The translations under genes and the position numbers were made by a program. A stretch of DNA of 64,000 nt, taken from NCBI RefSeq assembly GCF_000717345.1, contig NZ_JNZA01000008.1:124001-188000 (forward strand), written 5' to 3'. Below, piece after piece: positions 56,420 through 64,000 of this stretch (within the stretch, counting starts at the first letter, position 1; each line of letters starts with the position of its first letter). The notes under the pieces are model-generated. The model was not told the DNA's origin, did no database searches, and was given only the letters and a program-made list of their open reading frames with translations. This DNA is from Streptomyces lydicus. Lineage in GTDB: Bacteria; Actinomycetota; Actinomycetes; Streptomycetales; Streptomycetaceae.

Positions 56420-58341
56420 CGGTCGCCCTCTTCCCCGCCGGACATCAGCGCGGCGTACTCGGGGTTGTCCCGGAGGAGTTCGTGGTGGGTACCTACGGCG
56501 GCGATCCGGCCGTCGGACAGCAGCGCCACCCGGTCGGCGAGCAGGACCGTGGACGGGCGGTGGGCGACGACCAGGGCCGTGGTGGCCGACAGGACCTGGC
56601 GCAGCGCCGCCTCCACCAGGGCCTCGGTGTGCACGTCGAGCGCGGAGAGCGGATCGTCCAGGATCAGGAACCGGGGCCGGCTGATGACGGCACGGGCCAG
56701 GGCGAGCCGCTGCCGCTGCCCGCCGGACAGGCTCAGGCCCTGCTCGCCGACCTGGGTCGCGCTGCCCTCGGGGAGCGCGGCGACGAACTCCTCGGCCTGC
56801 GCGACCCGCAACGCCCGCCGCAGCTCCGCCTCGCCGGCACCCTCCGCGCCCATCAGGACGTTCTCCGCCGCGGACGCCGAGAAGAGGGTCGGTTCCTCGA
56901 AGGCCACCGCGACCAGGGCACGGGCCTCCGCCCGGCCGATCGTGGCCAGATCGCGCCCGTCGAGGGTGATCCGTCCGGCGGTGGGGTCGTACAGCCGGGG
57001 CACCAGCGCGGTGAGGGTGGTCTTGCCGCTGCCGGTCGCGCCGACCAGGGCCATGGTCTCGCCCGGCCGGACGTGCAGGGTGATGTCCTCAAGGGTGGGC
57101 GGCGCGTCCGGGGGCGCGTCGGGGTAGCGGAAGGCGACGCCGGAGAAGACCAGCCCGCCGGGCGCGTCCCGCGGCCCGCCCCCGTGGACCGGCCCCGCCG
57201 GCTCGGCCCGTACCGCCGGCTCGACCCCTGCCACCGGCTCGTCCCCCGCCACTGGCTCGTCCCGCACCGCCGGTTCGTCCATCACCTCGAAGTAGCGGTC
57301 CGTGGCCGCCGCCGCCTCGTTGCTCATCGCCAGCAGGAAGCCGATCGACTCCACCGGCCAGCGCAGCGCCAGCGCCGTCGACAGGAACGCGACGAGGGTG
57401 CCCGCGGACAGTGCGCCGTCGGCCACCTGGACGGTGCCGAAGACCAGGGCGGCGCCGAGCGCGAGCTCCGGAAGGGTCGTGTTGACGCCCCAGATCCAGG
57501 CCAGCAGCCGCGCCTTGCGCAGCTCGGTCGTACGCAGGGCGCGGGTCAGCTCCTTGAAGGCGCGGGCCTGGCTGCGGTGGCGTCCGAAGCCCTTGATGAT
57601 GCGGATGCCGAGCACCGACTCCTCGACCACCGTCGTCAGATCGCCGAGCTGGTCCTGGGTCCGGCGCGCCGCGCGCCCGTACTTCGCCTCGAAGACCGAG
57701 CACAGCACCAGCAGCGGCAGCAGTGGTGACAGCAGCACCAGCCCCAGCGACCAGCGCTGAGCCACCAGCAGCACCCCGCCGACCAGGATCGTCACGCCGT
57801 TGACCAGCAGGAACGTGAGGGGGAAGGTGAGGAACTGGCGCAGCATCTGCAGGTCGGTCGTGCCCCGTGACAGCAACTGGCCCGAGGGCCAGCGGTCGTG
57901 GAAGGCGACCGGCAGCCGCTGGAGGTGGCGGTAGAGCGCCTCGCGCATCGCCGCCTCCACCCCGGCCAGCGGGCGCGAGACCAGCCAGCGCCGCAGCCCG
58001 AACAGCAGCGCCTCGGCGACCCCGAGCAGCAGCAGGTAGCCGCCGCCCAGCCACACCCCGCCCGGGTCGCCGTCCGCCACCGGCCCGTCGACCAGCCACT
58101 TGAGCACCAGCGGGATGACCAGGCTCAGACAGGAGGCGATCACCGCCACGAAGGCCGCGAGGGACAGCCGCGCCCGCACCGGGCGCACGTACGGCCACAG
58201 CCGCAACAGGGCGCGCACGACGGAGCGCCGGGGTAAGCCGGAGCCGTCGCCCGGGTCGGTCGGGGCGGTCGGGTTCGTCGGGTCGGTGGGGTCGGTCCGG
58301 TGCCGGGCCGGGGGCGTCGTCTGCGTGGTGTCGGCCATCAC
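56416..58341 (-). CDS. ABC exporter half-transporter (degenerate-site subunit)
   Basis: A 641-residue fused permease-ATPase with six helices (about residues 40-330). A low-complexity insert DEPAVRDEPVAGDEPVAGVE links the domains. Walker A is LVGATGSGKTTLTALVPRL and the signature LSLSGGQRQRLALARAV is canonical. Walker B reads FLILDDPLSALDV, with Asp in place of the catalytic Glu. The H loop is VVAHRPSTVL. The Asp substitution marks the degenerate half of heterodimeric exporters. Met-2 is an alternative start. It is first in the pair and lies 101 bp downstream of glgX. Confidence 0.92.
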   Translation of the reverse strand: MMADTTQTTPPARHRTDPTDPTNPTAPTDPGDGSGLPRRSVVRALLRLWPYVRPVRARLSLAAFVAVIASCLSLVIPLVLKWLVDGPVADGDPGGVWLGGGYLLLLGVAEALLFGLRRWLVSRPLAGVEAAMREALYRHLQRLPVAFHDRWPSGQLLSRGTTDLQMLRQFLTFPLTFLLVNGVTILVGGVLLVAQRWSLGLVLLSPLLPLLVLCSVFEAKYGRAARRTQDQLGDLTTVVEESVLGIRIIKGFGRHRSQARAFKELTRALRTTELRKARLLAWIWGVNTTLPELALGAALVFGTVQVADGALSAGTLVAFLSTALALRWPVESIGFLLAMSNEAAAATDRYFEVMDEPAVRDEPVAGDEPVAGVEPAVRAEPAGPVHGGGPRDAPGGLVFSGVAFRYPDAPPDAPPTLEDITLHVRPGETMALVGATGSGKTTLTALVPRLYDPTAGRITLDGRDLATIGRAEARALVAVAFEEPTLFSASAAENVLMGAEGAGEAELRRALRVAQAEEFVAALPEGSATQVGEQGLSLSGGQRQRLALARAVISRPRFLILDDPLSALDVHTEALVEAALRQVLSATTALVVAHRPSTVLLADRVALLSDGRIAAVGTHHELLRDNPEYAALMSGGEEGDR

Positions 58342-58442
58342 TCGCGAGCGTAAGGCGCACCACTGACAACGCTCATCCGGTTTTCGTCCGCACCGCCCCG
58401 GCCGCCCGTACCGCCGCTGCCGGCCCGCTCAGCCCGGCCCGC

Positions 58443-60698
<2,256 letters not shown>

Positions 60699-60951
60699 GT
60701 GCCGGCCTCCTGCGGCTCATGGCTCGGTCGGGCGGTGCCGCGGCACGGGGTACCGCCCAGCGTCCGCTGGGTGAGTCCCGGCCGTGGTGTGTCCCCGCCC
60801 TCCTGGTTGTTCTGCCCGCAACCGGGCGTTGCCTCACGTTTCCCGCTGCCGCGGCTCATTGTTCTGTTCATGCTCTGCCGAGGGAATACCGCTGACATTC
60901 CGTTACGCGGCATACATCCTAATATCGGAGTCATCCGTCACAATCCGGTAC

Positions 60952-62271
60952 ATGACCGTCCATCAGCAGGACCGAGCAGGGGGCCGAGCGCAGCGCCACG
61001 GGGGCATCCGGCCGCGGGGGCGCACGCCGGACCGGGCACGGGACCGGACGGCGGGCCACCGGCCGGGCGGGCGGGCGGCGTGCCGCATCCGGCTGGCCCT
61101 GGCCGCCGTCGCCGGCCTCGCGGGGGCGGTGGCGCTCACCGGCTGCGCGGACTCCGCCTTCTTCGACCCGGGCGCCCCGCCCTCCCCGGAGGAGACCATC
61201 AGCGTCGTTCCGCACAACGGCGCGCACGGCGTACGGGCCGACGGGCGGCTGGAGATCCGGGTCCCGCAGGGGCGGCTGGAGCGGGTCGAGGTCAGCCGGA
61301 CCGGCGTGGCCGGCCGGCAGCGGGTCGCCGGCCGCATCTCGCCGGACGGCACGGTCTGGCGGCCCGAACGCGGCCCGCTCCACCTCGGCGCCACGTACAC
61401 CGTCGACGCGGTGGCGCTGGACGGCCGCGGCCACCGCTCCGTCCGCCGCACCACGTTCCGCACCGCCCGGCCCGTCCACCACCTCACCGGCCACTTCTCC
61501 CCCCAGAGCGACGCCACGGTGGGCACCGGCCTGATCTTCTCGATGGTCTTCAACCGGCCGGTCGCCGACCGGGCGGCCGTCGAACGCGCCGTCACGGTCA
61601 CCGCCCGCCCGCAGGTCGAGGTCGCCGGCCACTGGTTCGGCCGCCGGCGGCTGGACTTCCGGCCCCGCGACCGCTGGCGGCCGGGCACCGACATCACGGT
61701 GCGGCTGCGGCTGCGCGGGGTCAAGGCCGCCCCGGACGTCTACGGGACCCAGGCGCGCACCGTCCGCTACCGGGTGGCCCGGGACCAGATCAGCACCATC
61801 GACGCCGCGCGGCACACCATGACGGTCCGGCGCGACGGGCGGATCGTCGCGGTGCTGCCGGTCACCGCGGGCGATGCCGAGAATCCCACCTACAACGGGC
61901 GGATGGTGATCCTGGAGCGGCACTCGGTGACGCGGATGGACGGCGGCACCGTCGGTTTCGGCGGCGAGTACGACATCGCGGACGTCCCGCACGCCATGCG
62001 CCTGACCCGGTCCGGGACCTTTCTGCACGGCAACTACTGGGCGCGGCCCGAGGTCTTCGGCGGCGTCAACACCAGCCACGGCTGCGTCGGCCTCCGGGAC
62101 CTCCGGGGCGGCGCCCCCGACACCCCGGCCGGCTGGTTCTTCGGCCGGTCGATCGTCGGCGACACCGTGGTGGTGCTCAACTCCCCGGAGCGCACCGTCG
62201 CACCGGACAACGGGCTCGGCGGCTGGAACCTGCCGTGGGAGCAGTGGCGGGCCGGTTCGGCGCTGCGCTGA
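60952..62271 (+). CDS. L,D-transpeptidase lipoprotein
   Basis: A 439-residue envelope protein. An unusually long, Arg-rich N-terminus (about 45 residues) precedes the signal helix IRLALAAVAGLAGAVALTGC, with the lipobox Cys at residue 65. Two Ig-like domains follow (about 75-290). The C-terminal YkuD catalytic domain (about 300-430) has GGTVGFGGEYDIADVPHAM, GTFLHGNYW and the active-site SHGCVGLRD. Such enzymes make 3-3 peptidoglycan crosslinks. No Shine-Dalgarno sequence is present before ATG 60952; CACAAT seven bases upstream suggests a leaderless start. It is a tandem paralogue of the next gene. Confidence 0.88.
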   Translation: MTVHQQDRAGGRAQRHGGIRPRGRTPDRARDRTAGHRPGGRAACRIRLALAAVAGLAGAVALTGCADSAFFDPGAPPSPEETISVVPHNGAHGVRADGRLEIRVPQGRLERVEVSRTGVAGRQRVAGRISPDGTVWRPERGPLHLGATYTVDAVALDGRGHRSVRRTTFRTARPVHHLTGHFSPQSDATVGTGLIFSMVFNRPVADRAAVERAVTVTARPQVEVAGHWFGRRRLDFRPRDRWRPGTDITVRLRLRGVKAAPDVYGTQARTVRYRVARDQISTIDAARHTMTVRRDGRIVAVLPVTAGDAENPTYNGRMVILERHSVTRMDGGTVGFGGEYDIADVPHAMRLTRSGTFLHGNYWARPEVFGGVNTSHGCVGLRDLRGGAPDTPAGWFFGRSIVGDTVVVLNSPERTVAPDNGLGGWNLPWEQWRAGSALR

Positions 62272-62323
62272 ACGGGCCGGTGCCCGGCCGCCGGCCCGGC
62301 CCACCCCCGCACTTGGGACTGAA

Positions 62324-62356
62324 CGGTGACATCCGCGGGCAGTTCACATGTCACCG
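62324..62356. promoter_or_regulatory. 9-bp inverted repeat between the two L,D-transpeptidase genes
   Basis: CGGTGACAT (62324-62332) and ATGTCACCG (62348-62356) are perfect inverted arms 15 bp apart. The repeat lies 53 bp after one stop codon and 86 bp before the next start. It could be an operator for the second gene or a weak terminator of the first. Confidence 0.4.
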
Positions 62357-62441
62357 CTGTGTGGTTGTCTAGCGAAAAGCGCGCGGCCGTCCGCGGACGC
62401 GCGCGGGGGAGCGGGCCGTGCGAGGGGAAAAGGGGCCAGTC

Positions 62442-63683
62442 GTGAACGTCCAGCCGAATCCGGGGGTGCCGGGTCGCCGGCGTCGGTGGCCGCACGGCGG
62501 CCGGGGGCCGCTCGCGTTGCTGCTCGGCGCCACGCTGCTGCTGGTCAGCGCGTGCGGCGGGGACGACGGCGAGGACAAGAAGGACGCGGGCAAGGCGGGC
62601 GGGGACAAGGCCGCCTCCCAGGCCGCGGTGACGATAGCGCCCAAGGACGGCACGGACGGCGTCGCCACCAGCGGCGCGCTGAAGGTGACGGTCAGCAAGG
62701 GCAAGCTCAGGTCCGTCAAGGTCAAGGACGGCAAGGGCAACGAGGTCGACGGGAAGATATCCGGCGCCGGCGCCCTGTGGCAGCCGAGCGGCCATCTGGG
62801 CGCCTCGACGCGGTACACCGTCGACGCCGTCGCGGTGGACGGCCGCGGCCGGGAGTCCGCCGAGCACTCGGCCTTCACCACCCTCGTCCCCAAGAACACC
62901 TTCATCGGCCAGTACAGCCCCGAGAACGGCCAGCAGGTCGGCGTCGGGATGCCGGTCTCGATCCGCTTCACCCGCGGCATCACGCACCCCGAGGCCGTCG
63001 AGGACGCCATCAAGGTCAGCGCCCAGCCGTCGGTGCCCGTCGAGGGTCACTGGTTCGGCAACGACCGGCTCGACTTCCGCCCCGAGAAGTACTGGGCGCC
63101 GGGCACGAAAGTCACCCTGAAGCTCGACCTCGACGGCGTCGAGGGCCGCCCCGGGGTCTACGGCACCCAGGCCAAGGAAGTCTCCTTCACCGTCGGCCGC
63201 AGCCAGGTGAGCACGGTCGACGCCCGGTCGAAGGAGATGACCGTGGTCCGCGACGGCAAGAAGCTCAAGACCATCCCGATCACCTCGGGCGCGCCGGGCA
63301 CCGAGACGTACAACGGCGCGATGGTGATCAGCGAGAAGCACCCCGTGACCCGGATGAACGGCGACACGGTCGGCTTCGGCGGCGAGTACGACATCAAGGA
63401 CGTGCCGCACGCGATGCGGCTGAGCGCGTCCGGCACCTTCATCCACGGCAACTACTGGTCGGGCCGGCCGACGTTCGGCACCCGCAACGCCAGCCACGGC
63501 TGTGTGGGCCTCTTCGACGAGCGCGGCGGCGGCGACGGCTCCACCCCGGCGGCGTGGTTCTTCCGCAACTCCCTCATCGGCGACGTGGTCATCGTGAAGA
63601 ACTCGCACGACGAGACGATCCAGCCGGACAACGGCTTCAGCGACTGGAACCTCTCCTGGGAGAAGTGGAAGGCCGCGCAGTAA
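62442..63683 (+). CDS. L,D-transpeptidase lipoprotein
   Basis: A 413-residue protein. The signal helix GPLALLLGATLLLVSACGG ends in the lipobox SAC-G. A Lys/Asp/Ala-rich linker is followed by two Ig-like domains (about residues 60-275, e.g. TIAPKDGTDGVATSGALKV and KYWAPGTKVTLKLDLDGVEG). The YkuD catalytic domain has DTVGFGGEYDIKDVPHAM, GTFIHGNYW and ASHGCVGLFDE with the catalytic Cys. GTG 62442 follows AAAAGGGG; GTG 62418 also has a GGGGGAG site and is possible. It forms 3-3 crosslinks in the wall and resembles the preceding gene. Confidence 0.92.
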   Translation: MNVQPNPGVPGRRRRWPHGGRGPLALLLGATLLLVSACGGDDGEDKKDAGKAGGDKAASQAAVTIAPKDGTDGVATSGALKVTVSKGKLRSVKVKDGKGNEVDGKISGAGALWQPSGHLGASTRYTVDAVAVDGRGRESAEHSAFTTLVPKNTFIGQYSPENGQQVGVGMPVSIRFTRGITHPEAVEDAIKVSAQPSVPVEGHWFGNDRLDFRPEKYWAPGTKVTLKLDLDGVEGRPGVYGTQAKEVSFTVGRSQVSTVDARSKEMTVVRDGKKLKTIPITSGAPGTETYNGAMVISEKHPVTRMNGDTVGFGGEYDIKDVPHAMRLSASGTFIHGNYWSGRPTFGTRNASHGCVGLFDERGGGDGSTPAAWFFRNSLIGDVVIVKNSHDETIQPDNGFSDWNLSWEKWKAAQ

Positions 63684-63700
63684 GGGGACCGGCGGACGAC

Positions 63701-63737
63701 CGGGCCCGGTGCACTGTGACACAGCGCACCGGGCCCG
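63701..63737 (+). terminator. Terminator after the second L,D-transpeptidase gene
   Basis: CGGGCCCGGTGC (63701-63712) pairs perfectly with GCACCGGGCCCG (63726-63737), 18 bases past the stop codon. Confidence 0.7.
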
Positions 63738-63766
63738 CTGTCGTTAACGCGTACTAACCTTCCCGC

Positions 63767-64000
63767 ATGACTGTGAATCTCGAGGTCGCCGACGGCGTCG
63801 GCACCATCCGCCTGGACCGCCCGCCGATGAACGCGCTGGACATCGCCACCCAGGACCGGCTGCGCGAGCTGGCCGAAGAGGTCACCCGCCGCGACGACGT
63901 GCGCGCCGTCGTGATCTGGGGCGGCGAGAAGGTGTTCGCGGCCGGCGCGGACATCAAGGAGATGCAGGCCATGGACCACCCGGCGATGGTGGTCCGCTCC
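63767..64000 (+). CDS. Enoyl-CoA hydratase/isomerase, 3' end outside window
   Basis: The first 78 residues of a crotonase-fold enzyme. VNLEVADGVGTIRLDRPPMNALD is the typical N-terminus. AVVIWGGEKVFAAGADIKEM carries the A-G-A-D-I-K motif whose backbone forms the oxyanion hole. It hydrates or isomerises enoyl-CoA in fatty acid or amino acid breakdown. TAACCT ends six bases before the ATG and no ribosome binding site is visible, so the mRNA may be leaderless. Specificity cannot be judged without the second catalytic Glu region. Confidence 0.9.
   Translation, partial: MTVNLEVADGVGTIRLDRPPMNALDIATQDRLRELAEEVTRRDDVRAVVIWGGEKVFAAGADIKEMQAMDHPAMVVRS

Overview
The window is a high-GC actinobacterial chromosome segment and is almost certainly Streptomyces. 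Codon third positions are strongly G/C, GTG starts are frequent, several genes look leaderless, and the gene set and order (acyl-CoA mutase, thioredoxin-like protein, DUF6230/DUF6114 cluster, pyk-ackA-pta-pfkA, then GlgE-pathway genes) match, from memory, the region around SCO5413 to SCO5459 of S. coelicolor. I see no tRNA, rRNA, CRISPR, prophage or insertion sequence. It reads as core or near-core chromosome with a few variable insertions.

Layout. 1-4 kb: end of an MFS exporter, a MarR regulator, a DUF3817 membrane protein and icmA (isobutyryl-CoA mutase large subunit). 4-9.4 kb: an OmpR/HisKA two-component system divergent from a murG paralogue coupled to a nucleotide-sugar dehydratase/epimerase, then a TetR regulator. 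9.4-13.7 kb: a thioredoxin-fold protein and a cell-envelope cluster (DUF6230, a 27-residue Cys-rich ORF, DUF6114, and a Ser/Pro/Lys-rich exported protein). 13.7-19.8 kb: pta-ackA-pyk on the minus strand, divergent from pfkA, whose 3' end is damaged. 19.8-24.2 kb: an FtsX/MacB-type ABC exporter and a double-HTH regulator. 24.2-31.5 kb: a sugar ABC importer without its own ATPase, a DcuSR-like two-component system, and a divergent C4-dicarboxylate symporter. 31.7-40.2 kb: a DUF4259 protein, then glgB, maltokinase, treS and glgE. 40.9-47.4 kb: a NarL-type two-component system and two tandem secreted M4 metalloproteases. 47.7-58.3 kb: two heterodimeric ABC exporter pairs flanking a CubicO hydrolase, a cupin and a GlxA-type AraC regulator. 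58.4-64 kb: glgX, two paralogous L,D-transpeptidase lipoproteins, and the start of an enoyl-CoA hydratase.

How the genes work together. Central carbon metabolism is covered by overflow/acetate genes (Pta, AckA), lower glycolysis (Pyk, PfkA), and trehalose-to-alpha-glucan conversion (TreS makes maltose, maltokinase makes maltose-1-phosphate, GlgE polymerises it, GlgB branches, GlgX debranches). Envelope functions recur: MurG-like transferase, L,D-transpeptidases, the DUF6230/DUF6114 cluster, and secreted proteases with nearby exporters.

Most notable observations: (1) pfkA has lost about 43 C-terminal codons and is frameshifted, although the normal last codons remain downstream. (2) A perfect 18-bp palindrome sits in the promoter spacer of icmA, whose mRNA looks leaderless. 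(3) A 27-residue CxxCxC ORF is translationally coupled to the DUF6114 gene. (4) One ABC half-transporter has lost its Walker A lysine while its partner has a degraded signature motif, so the defects fall together in one composite site. (5) Well-formed operator-like repeats lie beside the OmpR, TetR and DcuR-type regulators.
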